From Antedon mediterranea (lineage: Eukaryota; Echinodermata; Crinoidea; Comatulida; Antedonidae), in NCBI RefSeq assembly GCF_964355755.1, contig NC_092672.1, positions 11,716,501 to 11,780,500 on the forward strand: a stretch of DNA of 64,000 nucleotides, read 5' to 3'. The position numbers and the translations under genes were made by a program. Shown here piece after piece: positions 28,890 through 40,789 of the stretch. Position 1 is the stretch's first letter, and every line of letters starts with the position of its first letter. The notes beneath the pieces were generated by a model, which ran no database searches, had not been told where the DNA came from, and saw only the letters and a program-made list of their open reading frames with translations.

Positions 28890-31400
28890 CCTCAATAATA
28901 TGTACAATCCCACAGTTTAGATATTCCCAAACTTAATACAAAAACTGCTTTGTATTATGAATATTAGAGTATGTAATAATGATAATAACATTTCTATAAA
29001 TTTACTGAGGTAATATTGATTACCAAACAAAATGTTCAACACCGATTACTATAAAGCCGTCCATTGAGCTGATGCGAAAATCGATATTAGGATAATAATT
29101 GAAACTTAAATTAACCTGTATATCCCATTCCAAACAGCATGCTGTTCATGTTAAATGATACTCAACTGAAGCAAATTAACACTATTATTATAACTTTCCA
29201 TTAAAAAATAATTTTGTAGTGTAAGCAATATTTATTTTTTTCTGTTGAAAAAGCAATATGATACAATATATTATTTGATCACGACATAAACGATATGTTA
29301 GGTCTAATTGACAAAACGTGTGTATTTTATGAGCGAAGCAACAATGCTTCTTTAATATTTAAATTGATTTAAAAAGGCCTGTAAATAATATATAGAGAAG
29401 AAAGAGACAATGCACATTTCACAATTATAATATAATTTCGATAACGAGTAAAGCATAGTTAATCAATATGTTCGTTATTATTAGGTGATACAAATACACA
29501 TAATATACTGTAAGGGACAGTACATCGTGTAATTCTTTTAACAAAAAATCACTTTATGTTTCGGGTTGTGTGTCTTTAATTTTAGTTAACATTTAGGGTA
29601 ATCCGAACAGTTATTTCGTAGTGTGTTAATTGATTGGCTACAGTACAAATAAAATATTTATTTAAGGTCTACAGTAGGCATTGCAGCGTGCAAGTGTGTC
29701 TGGGGCAGATGATAGCTAAGATGACACATGGCCCTCTGAAGATTCCAAACCGAACGTGTATATTATTTCGAAAGCTTCTCATTGGTTAACAAAACTAGAC
29801 CTCCCAATGGACCACGCAGTGTACAATTATCGCCTGCAATACATTATTTCACCAGCGGAGAGCAAAAGCTGTAAATTGGCCTAGCTCATCGTAGGCCAAT
29901 GTTTTACATTGTACTTTAGGCCTACTTCCTCCAAGTAAAATTACCACATTCTCCCAGGTCACGCCTATACAGTACCCGTAGTAAATTATCTGACTGTAAT
30001 TTTCTCCCACATGTTTACCGTTCCTGATAGTAACATAACAACTAGGCCTACATTATTTAACCGCAATATTAATGACGGAACCGGGTAGGCATGCCTTTAT
30101 CTGGCGTCATAAATGGAATATACAAAATTTAAAAAAATAATTTTGTTATACCTCAGAAAAATAAGAAAATTAGGATCTTGTTCTTTATTATTCATTGTTA
30201 TATTTTCATTAAATTTTGTCTTTATTCTGCTTAAAGTTCAATCACCATTGTTTTTCTTAAGTACATCACTGCTATTTTCAAATTAAAGTGACGCATTAAC
30301 AATATTGAGACAGGCTATAATAGCAAGTCAAGTAGAAATCATTAATTTTGTTTTCTTTATTTCAGAATAATAACTTTCATTAACACCTCATTCATAATTC
30401 ATGAATGTGCTTCAATTTAACGGACATTATTCAAATTTTCCACACAGAAGTTGACAAGCTGTGTTTAATGACAACTCCCATAGGAACTTTCGAGATAATA
30501 GTATTTTCATAATTCTTTCTACGAACGTAATTCTTCGATATTTATGTATAATTTGTCTTGTCTACGTTATAGATGTAACTTACTAATTAACTAAATTATT
30601 TAGAAGACGTCGAGTCTATCTTATTGTCATTGAGGAGACATCCAGGGACGCGAAATAACAGTATATAGGTTTATAAACTGCCTTATTTATTCCAATACTA
30701 TTTGATTTTCTATCCAGTAGTTCATTGACGGGTTAAAAAAAATCGTTGTTTAACAATAGTTGAAAATGAATAATAAGATACAATAACGAAGCGGCAAAGT
30801 CTTAGAAATCTTAAAACAGAAAAAAGTAGATTTGCATCATCAATGAAGCAGTGACTCATTGTCAATATAGTTGATCCAGAAGATTTAGCTATGAAACAGG
30901 TAAGAGACTGAACTTACATTCAGAATTGTCAACTGTGACATATTCCTTGGTTATACTGCATTTGAAGCCAAGTTAGACCATCTATGAAACTCTAGTATTC
31001 AAGATGTGTGTGTGTAAACAGTCATGTCAAAGAATATTACATAATGAATACCTGTAGGGAAGAGCGAACTGACGAATATTATTCTTCTTCGTAAACGTTA
31101 GTTGTCGTTAGACATCGCGCGCATCTCACCTTTGTTCGGCATTCTGTACGTTTTTGAGAAAGTATATGTATACTATTATTACAGCAAAAACACACAAAAA
31201 AAAACAAAGTAGCAATTTTTTCTTCCATCGTCATTGGGGTTTAATCAAGATTGCGGCATGTCGGCTATTAACTGCTTTAAAGAAATGAATGCTATATAAA
31301 ATAGCTATATATATTCATAACAGTTATATCAGGAAAGAGTGAGAATATTGATTAATTAATAAGAAAAGAAGAATCTTGTTCAACAAGGCCATATACATGG
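28890..31400. other. non-coding stretch
   Basis: No gene or known repeat is supported. The 29680-30090 part is less AT-rich but has no domain-bearing frame. Confidence 0.4.
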
Positions 31401-31404
31401 CTGC

Positions 31405-31565
31405 AGTCGCGTGCGCAAATTTGAGTTAGTGTTTACCAACCGACCGACCAACCGACCGACTGACTGACCGACCGACCAACCAACCGACTGACTGACCGAC
31501 CGACCGGCTGACTAACCGACCGACCGACATAGTGAGCTGTAGAGTCGCGTTTGCACTTGACTAAA
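31405..31565 (+). mobile_element. Helitron-like element with internal ACCG microsatellite, copy 1
   Basis: CAAATTTGAGTTAGTGTTTA is followed by about 90 bases of ACCG/ACCA/ACTG quadruplet repeats, then ACATAGTGAGCTGTAGAGTC and a worn hairpin ending in CTAAAA. Copies at 43.2 and 46.4 kb keep the same order with much shorter quadruplet tracts. A microsatellite core followed by a 3' hairpin and a CTRR-like end is reported for non-autonomous Helitron/Helentron elements; that assignment is inference. Confidence 0.6.
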
Positions 31566-31919
31566 AATGCTTATAAACAAATTTAAAAAGTGTGTTGCAA
31601 TTAAAATGCATACATTATTTGGGGATAAATACATGAATTGTGTAACTGAGCCTATCATACAGTAGAGCAAGTGTAGTTATGAATGCCTATTCTACATGCA
31701 TTAGTATCGATATATGACGGGAATCATATAGATATTTTGCAGCTTACACGGAGAAGAAAATGGAGATATTATACAACGAGTCAGTTTGTTTTGAAAAATA
31801 TAATGCAAATATTTTAATCAGAAGAGGCCGAAAACGTGTTGGTCTTAATGTGTGTCCATGTATGCCGTCCATGTAGACACGTCGCTAACACTCTCTCTAT
31901 ACAGGTACCAGCTAGTATA

Positions 31920-32172
31920 ACTCAAATTCAAATCAAATTATCTTTTATTAATCCTTTCGGATATTCATTGCTCGTTTTACAAATATATAAAAATATATAA
32001 AACAATACAAAAGGTAAAAAATCACAAAACAGGAAGAGAATGCCATACAAAATTAACAATAAACCTATTGCAAATCATCAGTTACGTTTACATTTTTATT
32101 AAAAAGTTGAATGACTTGTGGAAGGAAGGAGAGAAGGTACCAGTTGGTGCGAGAGGTCGGTGTCCGAAAGCG
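31920..32172 (-). pseudogene. LINE C-terminal fragment with 3' UTR and tail
   Basis: On the minus strand the start reads RFRTPTSRTNWYLLSFLP, matching the RTxxYxxSFxPxxIxxxN block near the C-terminus of CR1/L2-like polyproteins. It then runs into a short 3' UTR ending ATCCGAAAGGATTAATAAAA and a degenerate (GATTT)n-type tail. It abuts the inverted repeat at 32173. Nothing catalytic remains. Confidence 0.55.
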
Positions 32173-32257
32173 ACCACTGCAGAATATGTAGTGGGAGTAT
32201 GTATAACTAGTAACTTGTATTTTTCCTTCGCCAATTTCTTATAGAGGGCAGGATGTC
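32173..32257 (+). repeat. 85-bp inverted repeat, left arm
   Basis: ACCACTGCAGAATATGTAGT through ATAGAGGGCAGGATGT pairs with 32384-32463. Blocks such as TTCCTTCGCCAATTTCTTAT match exactly. The loop of about 126 bases itself repeats TTATAGAGGGCAG. Confidence 0.85.
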
Positions 32258-32383
32258 AAAAAATAGCATTACACTACATCTATAGTAACTATAAATTGTA
32301 TTCATTAATTTATTATAGAGGGCAGCAGGTTTATTCAAACGGTCTGTCACAGCATTCACAAACGTTGAAAATACAGTACATCA

Positions 32384-32463
32384 ACATCCTGCCCTCTATA
32401 AGAAATTGGCGAAGGAAAAATACAAGTTATTAGTTAATACTTCAACTACATATTCTGCAGTGG
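32384..32463 (-). repeat. 85-bp inverted repeat, right arm
   Basis: This is the reverse-complement partner of 32173-32257. The pair could be an unclassified MITE or a local inverted duplication at the LINE edge. Confidence 0.85.
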
Positions 32464-32892
32464 TACCTGTTTAGAGCGAAATGTTTTCTATGGACGGTCT
32501 CAATCACGCATTAAGACCAATACATTTATGTTTTGGATTCTCCTGTTTTATTTGAATCAAGATTAAAAAATCTGTTCTTTTTTTGTCTTATGTAGGATCG
32601 ACCCACTTTATTTCTTCATCAATAAAATGTTCGTTTACAATGCATTGCACATGAGTAATGTAATGATACAATACAATATAACTGACATTAAATAACTTTT
32701 AGTACATCTGATATCTTACTCCTACCATTGCATTTTATATATAATAGTAAGGAAAAGAAAAATACTTTCCTCTATGTTAAACACTCGTTTTTCAATCCTT
32801 AAACAATGTACGTATAACTTACCACAGAATTCTTTATTTTATAACTCTTTTTGTCTCTTTATGGCAATCAAAAAAAGTTATATTTTACTTTA

Positions 32893-33600
32893 CCTAAATA
32901 TCAATTTTATAAACGTTAATTTTATACCTTGCTAAATTGTTAAGGTCCATATTATCTGACCACATTTTTTTTGCCTTTTCTTTATTTATTAAAAATTCAC
33001 AATTGATTATACCTTCTCAGCAGTGAACATTAACCATGGACATTTTTTAACAAGTCCTAGTCTATGTTTGACTTTACTTTTATAAACACAGAAAGTTAAA
33101 ATGGAAAATATTTCATTAATTTTGACATCATATTTTCCAAGTACAATTTTCTCTCATGTAACTTCCTGAGTAAATGCAAAACATGTTTTCAGCATAGTGA
33201 AACAATTTACCCAGCAATGTTTTACTTCTTTGCATGTAAATAACATATGCTTTTCAATTTCAACCTCCTTATTACAATATTCACAATAATTACTGTTTGA
33301 CAAATTCCATAATTTTAGCTTACACTTAGTTGGTAACACTTTATGTAGCAACTTAAAATTAAAGAAAGCCACTCTTTGTATGTGCAACATACTCTTAACG
33401 TCGTTTTTCCAACATAGATTCCAGTCAATAAAACAATTTTGAAGTTGGTTTTCCCATTTATCTTGTGCTTTTGGTATGCACGCTTTATATGCTACATCGG
33501 TAAAAGTGGAATATAATTGTTTGACAGTTGTATAATTTGAAGTAACATTAATAAAAATAAAAAATCTGTTCTTCATAAAAGTGGGGTGGATATCAAAAAA
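32893..33600 (-). pseudogene. LINE ORF2 C-terminal region with zinc-binding domain
   Basis: The minus-strand frame at 33154-33576 contains FFNFKLLHKVLPTKCKL, then CEYCNKEVEIEKHMLFTC and CW. This matches the zinc-binding C-terminal domain of L1-like reverse transcriptases (zf-RVT), with C-x2-C, H and C in the expected order. A TGA at 33154-33156 interrupts it; the frame then continues with related sequence to a TAA at 33007-33009, and a frame change near 32990 leads to a further short open stretch ending at 32893. Upstream catalytic domains are absent. It is a dead 5'-truncated LINE. Confidence 0.75.
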
Positions 33601-33639
33601 AGTTTAAATTTGCGTTATAATTAGAGCTTGTATATGTAA

Positions 33640-33732
33640 AATACTGATTTTACACATTTTTGGGAAAAATCGCAAAAAAATGCTATCTCGTAAACTACTT
33701 GTAGTAGAATGCTAAATCATAGACCTACAATA
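33640..33732 (+). repeat. tandem repeat unit 1, left half (interrupted)
   Basis: TACTGATTTT, AATCGCAAAAAAATGCTATC and GAATGCTAAATCATA follow the same order as in the units starting near 34345 and 34515. The unit is broken by the MITE at 33733-34254 and resumes at 34255 with TTAAATGAAAGTC. Confidence 0.7.
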
Positions 33733-34254
33733 AGGATGTATTGTCCTTTTGTCAAATTAAAAAAAATAAAAGATTTCGAAAAAAAGTGGGTCATTTTGAA
33801 GTATCATAATAGTTATTAATTTTCACCAAAAATGAGTTGAAAAAAAAATCATTTAACTGAAATACAGACGTTTTTTGGTTAAAACAATAACTTCCAGTCA
33901 AAGTTTTCTATCAAAACATATCTCATAATGCAACGCGCTTATTTGGCTACTCTGTATGTATACTCATATAACTTTCTCGCGATCTGTGTGAAAACACATT
34001 CTCATCCGTGACGAGTTGTAAACAATCCTAATTAGCATCATGCATAATGTATACTCATGGTTTGACATCTTTGTTTACTTTCGCTCCGGACGATTAATAT
34101 CCAGATGAGCTGGGCTGTTAATTACGTAAAATTGTTGTTTTTGGCTCGAATTTTCGACTTAAGGTGAATAACTTTAATATTACTTTGATATGGCCAATTT
34201 AAATTTAGAATATTTTGACCTTCATTTTTTTGTGTTTCAAGGGACAATACACCT
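33733..34254 (+). mobile_element. TTAA-type MITE, family M4, copy 1
   Basis: A 522-bp non-coding element has terminal repeats AGG-TGTATTGTCC on the left and GGACAATACACCT on the right. TTAA at 34255-34258 follows it, and ATAA precedes it. It is inserted in a tandem repeat whose intact unit reads ACATTAAATGAAAG at that point. A second copy, inverted, is at 56294-56803 and shares most of the length, including GAAGTATCATAATA and CAATCCTAATTAGC. Confidence 0.8.
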
Positions 34255-34632
34255 TTAAATGAAAGTCAATGCTATTTTTTTGTTTTTATTGAAATGGAAG
34301 TTTTTGTCATAAACCTATCACAAGTCATCATAAATTGAGAAAATACTGATTTTCATTCATTTTTGGTTAAAATCGCAAAAAATGCTATCTCTTGAACTAC
34401 TTGCCGTAGAATGCTAAATCATACATTAAATGAAAGCCGATGATAATGTTTATATTCATTTGTAACTTTTGTCATAAACCTACCATAAGTCATAATAACT
34501 TATAAAGTACTGATTTTCATTAATTTTTAGTTAAATATACAAACAAACTACTTGCCGTAGAACGCTAAATCATACATTAAATAAAGCCAGTGACAATGTT
34601 TAAATTCATTGTAATGAAGGTTTTTGTTAAAC
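34255..34632 (+). repeat. tandem repeat units 1 (right half) to 3, about 165 bp each
   Basis: The repeats share TACTGATTTTCATT, ACTACTTGCCGTAGAA, GCTAAATCATACATTAAAT and TTTTGTCATAAACCTA. Unit starts are near 34345 and 34515, and the last unit decays near 34630. No coding frame is preserved. Confidence 0.7.
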
Positions 34633-34849
34633 TAACAGAATAATAATGTTCATTAATGTTGATAGTATTATTAGTATGAAATATGTGTTAAAATAATATT
34701 AAAGAGGATACAAAAACAGAAAATTATTAAATTATATATAACGAAGAAAAAAAGATTGAAGATGTATAACAAATTGAATTGAAAAAAATGAATGAATAAA
34801 GGTGGTGTTAACCACGAAAGATAATAAAAAAACAGAACGCTTAGACCAT

Positions 34850-35180
34850 ATCACTTTAACAATTTAGAAAATTGTAGATGAGAATATTGAAAAGATAGTG
34901 GATTCAAGAAAAAATGAAAGTCTATAGAGGAGAGATGTGACAGACAAAGAAAAGAAAATAATATTCTACAAAGTGTGCTGTAGATGGAAAGTGGTAATGT
35001 TGATTTGAGGAAGAAACAAGATAGAGAGAAGGCCATTGAACTTGGAACAACAGTAGATGGAGTTGAAGTTAAGAGAGACATTCTAAAAAAAGCTAAGGGT
35101 CTGAAGCAAGCGACAGACAAATGCTATTTCTCATACCAGAATTTACACCATTCCAAAGAGAAGCAACAAACTAAGATCCC
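34850..35180 (+). pseudogene. LINE ORF1-like fragment, frameshifted
   Basis: A plus-strand frame from 34984 reads VKRDILKKAKGLKQATDKCY, resembling the C-terminal domain of LINE ORF1 proteins (the ILKKAKxLK helix). In that domain the helix is followed by a FIxxDLTPxQR block. Here a matching FLIPEFTPFQREATN string lies in a different frame near 35129-35173, so a single indel at about 35130 broke the gene. Upstream sequence is charged and coiled-coil-like but has stops. No intact start is left. Assignment rests on motif order only. Confidence 0.55.
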
Positions 35181-35527
35181 AGTTAAGACTACTTTATACT
35201 AGAAATGGGTGAGAAAGTGACTATAAGAAAGAGAAGGATCGTGTCTCAAACAGAGCAATCCTTCCGTGACCACAACACATAAATAAACATACTTGCACAG
35301 CGCCCTCATTTTTACCAGAATAGACTATAGGGAATATTTCATTAAATTGTAGTTCACGATTCAGTTGAGTCACTGAAATCACATTGTAGTTCAGGTAAAA
35401 GTAAAGGCCTTCAATAATTAAATAAATAATGAGTTACTAAAATAAAATTGTAATTAGATTAGTAATCAGATCCGCATGTGTCCTGTCACTCCCTATTTCA
35501 TATAGAATTAATTTCAACGAGTTATTC

Positions 35528-36135
35528 ATTATAACCGCCTCATGTCGTATTATTGTGTACAGCGAATGCGACGAAGCGTGACTGAAATTACGAGACGCCG
35601 TTAGCGCCCGTTGAAAAATGCATTAACAAAGCTAAAAACCTACAAAATTAATAGTTTATACAATAATTTAAATATAGTTTACAATAAATTGTATAATAAA
35701 ATACATAACATATAAAGAAAATCCAAGTATAAACTAAACTATTTACAGATATGTGTTTAAATATGTACAAATCAAAATGGCCTTTCATAAAATAAAGTGC
35801 GCCCTCACGCGTTATACTTTTATCGGACTTGTATGGATGGTTATACAGGGCATTAATATACGAAACCCGATGCGGTTTGTTAGTTATTGCCTCTGCAAGA
35901 GGCAGAATATTATATTTTCACAAATATATTTCTAGTTTTTATCATGGAAAAAAAGGATTGTATTTAAACACATTACAACCTCCAGTCTACCATCATGATG
36001 GATTAAGTGAAGCGCCGTATTGTATCTGCTTAAGCGTAATGATCTCCTTAGTTATCTGGTTAGCCTATATTCTGGACATTCTTTTTTTCACAGCATTACT
36101 TGCGCGGATATCACAATGCATTGTTTATTCGCGAT
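35528..36135 (+). repeat. giant inverted repeat, left arm (about 600 bp)
   Basis: The arm starts ATTATAACCGCC and is the reverse complement of 37261-37923 with moderate divergence and small indels. Shared blocks include AACGGGCGCTAAC-type, ACCGCATCGGGTTTCGTATA (right-arm orientation) and GAGGGCGCACTTTATTTTAT. Open frames in both arms are mirror images of the same DNA and carry no domain. Confidence 0.9.
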
Positions 36136-37260
36136 TATAGTCAATGTTAACTTGAGTAAGAATCATTTTTAAATGATAGTCCATTTCGCGTATACAATAT
36201 AATAAGGATTTAAATAAAGTCGTCTGAAATATTTTCTCATTGCCCGGTTATCCGCAACAAAGTTAATCCTTGTGATTGTTAGTTTTGTTTAAGTTTCTTT
36301 GAATTGTTTATTGGCATCCATATCGTATGATGTGTGCGACAATTTCGTGTTTTAGAAAATGTAATCCTGCCACCGACGATTCTTTATTCTTAAGACGTCT
36401 GACGGATAACTGTTTTATTCTTTTACATTTAATTAATTAATTAATTAATCTTCATCTTCACTTTTGAGGAAAATAGCCTACATCTTTTAGGTTTAAAACG
36501 TCATTTAAAGCATTTGAATAAGCCAACAAATTAAACTACTGTTTTCTCCCAAGCTTTTTAAATATTATTTAAATGCATTAAAATGCGTCGAACTCGGCGG
36601 ATAACAATATTTGAAATAAAAATGCATATAAAACTTTGTTCTGGACTTTACTTTTTTGTCCCAAGTGAGAACTTTCAGGCCGTGGAGGTGAACTGATTGT
36701 TTATGAAATGCTTTTTTGTATAAAATGTCCAATAATAATTATCATTGTAGGACCACTCTCAACCAAAAAACTTTATATTAGAAAGTATTTAATACGTCAC
36801 GTCTTAAAAAAAAGGATAAATGGGTAATACAGTATGTAGTTTCTCGTGAATCTTACATCACACTCCAACATTCTCACTCTCTTTTATTTATTGGAAAAAC
36901 ACTAACTTTAGAATGCTTTGAATTCTGGAAAACGACTTCGAACTTAAAGAATCGTTATGAATGACGTTTATTGGCTCAATCTTCACACATCGGTACGATG
37001 TGAAGGCCAGACGGATTCAGAGATCAAACCGGCTCCTCTTCCCCATTGGTAGTGGGGCAGCGGTGGGTGGCGATGGGTGAAAGGGGAAAATGAAAAATGT
37101 TGATTCAGACGAATGCCAACCAGTCCCTTTGATACGCTCTTAATAATTGTTAGAAAGTGAAAGTAGGTCTACTTGAGGTAGTATCTATCTTTCCTATAGG
37201 CCTACGCGAAATGGGTTATCCTTTTAAAATAATTGGTTCTTACTCTAATTAAGATTATAA
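36136..37260. other. spacer between giant inverted-repeat arms
   Basis: About 1.1 kb of AT-rich sequence with no supported gene. A (TTAA)n-like run ATTAATTAATTAATTAAT lies at about 36430. A GC-richer patch occurs at about 37020-37090. No transposase frame is visible, so the element is non-autonomous. Confidence 0.5.
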
Positions 37261-37923
37261 TCGCAAATGATAGTTCAAAATATGCAATGCATTGTGATAT
37301 CCACGCAAGTAGGCCTAATGCTGTGAAAAAAAAAAAATGTCCAAAATAAAACCAGCAGAACTACGTAGATCATTACGCTTCAGCAGATATACAAATATAC
37401 ACTTAATCCATCATGATGGTATACTGGAGGTTGTAATGTGTTTAATTATATACAATCCGTTTTTCCATGATAAAAAACATAAATAAATTTGTGAAATAAA
37501 ATATTCTTCCTCTTGCGTAAAAAAGGCAATAACTAACAAACCGCATCGGGTTTCGTATATTAATGCCGTGTACCAAAGAATATATATATTCTTTGCGTGT
37601 ACTGTTTAACCATCCATACAAGTCCGATAAAAGTATGACGCATGAGGGCGCACTTTATTTTATGGAAGGCCATTTTGATTTGTACATTTTTAAACACATA
37701 TTTGTAAATATTTTAGTTTATACTTGGGTTTTCTTTATAAGTTATGTATTTTATTATACAATTTATTGTAAACTATATTTAAATTATTGTATAAACTATT
37801 AATTTTGTAGGTTTTTAGCTTTGTTAATGCATTTTTCAACGGGCGCTAACAGCGTCTCGTAATTTCAGTCACGCTTCGTAGCATTCGCTGTACACAATGA
37901 TACGACATGAGGCGGTTATAAAT
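37261..37923 (-). repeat. giant inverted repeat, right arm (about 600 bp)
   Basis: This is the reverse-complement partner of 35528-36135, ending GGCGGTTATAAT. It carries small insertions relative to the left arm, for example around 37574-37606. No convincing target-site duplication is seen beyond the terminal AT-rich bases. Confidence 0.9.
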
Positions 37924-37977
37924 TGGGTATAAAAGTCAAATTTTCTCGTAAAATCCCAAGTTTTGCAAGACGCAACA

Positions 37978-38400
37978 TCAAGAAATGTTATTACCTATAT
38001 ACATAGAACCTACGAATGAAATTTTATTAGGGTACGTTTTTATACCATGGTGAGGGTGATTTTTGACTGGACTATTACGTGTATCCGTATTTTTATTTTG
38101 GACTTTTCGACGAATACACATTTTGAATGTCGCCACCAATGGCCTGTTTTGCGAGAAGTCACCCGGAAGCCAGTTGATCAGCGCGAGAGTGTGAAAATAA
38201 CCCTGTGATATCCACCCATTTCGATAGGAAACGCTAAAATTTGTCGTTGTAAAAGACAAAAATGGAACAATAGCGTAGTCTAGTACTGAAAAAACTAATG
38301 TTATCAAATCTACGTTTCGCGATCTGATGAGGTAGGTATCAAAGGCGAATGTTTTTCCCAACGTGTTTCCATTGTGCTCGTCTATGTTAGAATTAACCAT
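37978..38400 (-). other. unrecognised open frame, 140 codons
   Basis: An ATG-started frame on the minus strand begins just outside the giant inverted repeat. The translation is mixed in composition, with no signal peptide, membrane span or motif I recognise. The surrounding DNA is less AT-rich than average. It may be a chance frame, part of the adjacent repeat, or an exon. I do not claim it as a gene. Confidence 0.2.
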
Positions 38401-38696
38401 ACTTTATATATAGATAGATACTGTAAATATACATTAACCATTTTTAATCGCCATTTGAAGTGCAAATTTCATACTTTGAGTGTGGGTACTGTTAGATATA
38501 TAAACACATATAGAAATATACGTTAGTACTGACAGTTGCTTTTCAACGTTTGTATAGATTGTATACAAACAATATAATATATATAATTGAAATCACCAGT
38601 ATTTTTTTACGCTATAATGACTATATTCGAGAACCATCTGTGGGCACAACCTAGACCTATCATCTGATTTATGGAATTTGAAGAAAAAAATGGTTA

Positions 38697-38845
38697 TGTG
38701 ACGTCATATTTTTGGATTGTAATAAAGCTTTTGACAGCGTTCCACATAGAAGACTACTTATGAAACTGGAAAGCTACGGCATAAAAGGACAGTTGTTATC
38801 ATGGATAACAGATTTTTGAATAACTGACAACAACGAGTTAAGGCA
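38697..38845 (+). pseudogene. LINE reverse-transcriptase palm fragment
   Basis: The plus-strand frame reads CDVIFLDCNKAFDSVPHRRL, then LMKLESYGIKGQLLSWITDF and a stop at 38817-38819. This is motif A of the non-LTR reverse transcriptase (DxxKAFDxV with the first catalytic Asp) and the following helix. Only about 45 residues remain, with the YADD motif and flanks gone. The sort is Jockey/CR1/L2-like by motif; the exact clade is unresolved. Confidence 0.8.
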
Positions 38846-38849
38846 CACG

Positions 38850-40520
38850 AGACTTCTTCCGGTTGAATTTGTGTTTTTTGGGGTTAAAAAAGCACACACC
38901 TCCACAATTATTTGGGTAGAAAAAAAATAAAAAAATTAAAGAAAAGACAACAAAAACTGGTAAATTCAACCAAATAAAACCCATCTGCTGGCGACCAATT
39001 TGACTATTTTTCTCTGAATTACAGAATTTTCACGTTGAAATAATTGTTTTCCAGTTCAATATTATTTTATTCAATGATATATATTTAACAAAAATTATAG
39101 TTTCAGTGGGACATATACTTTATTGTAAGCACAATGTTATGCAAATGGCTTTTATCTGTAAAAGGCAAACATAGTTTTACGATAGCCCACATCAAACTTC
39201 CATTACGTTCTAGAAATGTTATTGCTTTCGCTAAAAATGTATTGTTTTAGTTTTATGATCAGCAATGAAAGTACATGAAATAATTGAACACATGTTATTA
39301 CAATTCGTGTACATTTAGTTTATAGGTCTACATGATATCTTTATAAAATTACTGACGCATAACCTTAATATTAGCCATGTGCAGTATTACTCGACTCCAA
39401 TGCGATAGTATTCTTTATTTTAAAATATATTCATTTTTTTAAATTTTGTAAAATAAAAAAAAACAAACAAATGTTATATAACATTTGGACTGAATCACCA
39501 GAATTTTGAATACAAAATATATGTGTGCGTGGGTGTTGTAGGTATAATACGAATACTTGAGACTATCAGTGTACGTCTTATAATGCATTTAATGCAGGTC
39601 ATTAAGTATAAAAGCACAGTTAATGAGTAAACAATATACATTGGTTTTGTAAATAGATGATTTCGCCAAAAAAAAAAATGTTAAGAAGTACTTTAAAAAA
39701 TACCTTGTATTGATATTTAGTAACATATAGAAAAGCATGCGAACTAATGTTTAAACAAAAATGCTAAATGAAATATAAATGATTGGGATTTAACTAAAAT
39801 AATGTCCAGTAATGGTATGATAAATAGGTTACAATTATAGAGAGAAAAAAACAAAAGATAATGAAAAAAAGGTAGAAAATGTTTAGAAATAATGTAATCA
39901 TTATTATTCATGAAACATTGAAGTAACAAATGTGGTGGTGAAAAAGATAAAAAAGGAATAAAAATAAGTAATACATTGAAGTTCTCTATACATAAAACTT
40001 AGCAGGTGATTCATTAAAAAAATGCTATGCAGTTTATTTTCTGTATTAAAGAGCGTGTGTTTTGTTAAAATTAAAATATTTCTCTATCATTTGTAACAAC
40101 ATTATCTTAAATAAGTTTGTTCCTTTCTTCTACGTTATATAAAATGATGCAGTCTACCTCAATAAATGTAATATTAACGATGTCACCATTATATCTATCC
40201 AGAAAGAGTCAGTCCAATAAAACCACATGTACGGCTTTATTATTCAGATACTTTTTATGACAACGATATTACATCGATATGATTTATTATTACCCTTTAT
40301 TTACTTTTTTTTATAAGACAAACAATTTGAATACAATGGCATTAAAATTTAATGTGGTGTGACAAGTATGTATATATATAGTTTTGTTTTTTTTTCAATT
40401 TATATGACAAAACTTCAAATAAAGTAGGATAGTAAGAACGAGTTTTTAAATAAACTGATCGCCCTCTTACGTCTGTTGTTAATTCCAATGTCTCCGTTTT
40501 ATCGACACAACTGTTCATTG
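38850..40520. other. AT-rich non-coding stretch
   Basis: No gene or known repeat is supported. A small palindrome AAATGTTATATAACATTT occurs near 39470. Confidence 0.45.
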
Positions 40521-40524
40521 TAGT

Positions 40525-40710
40525 AAGCAATGCAAAATGGTTAGGACAACTGCATATCAAGCAGACGGTCCGAGTTCGAGTCTCGGTTGGGCGACTTTTT
40601 CTCATTCTCACAGATTTCCTCATCTTTATCGTTTCAAATTAATTAATTAAATTTCAGTATATCACCGGGCGGGTTCAGAATTAATGTTCTTTGCCTGATG
40701 TGTTTATATA
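40525..40710 (+). repeat. tRNA-like SINE-type element, family C, copy 3
   Basis: AATGGTTAGGACAACTGCAT and GAGTTCGAGTCTCGG form A- and B-box-like motifs. The flank then reads AGAATTAATGTTCTTTGCCT near 40677, a string that recurs after the neighbouring copy. The 5' part is truncated compared with copies 1 and 4. Confidence 0.65.
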
Positions 40711-40789
40711 TATATAAGTATCTCTTTGAAGATACCGCTTCGTGAATAAAAATACTGAATAGATGAGGGCGTATCAATTTGATCTGTGG

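Noticed and set aside
35753-36140. Overlapping open frames in the inverted-repeat arm
   Set aside because: The two arms do not keep a common frame, and indels between them are not multiples of three, so coding constraint is absent.
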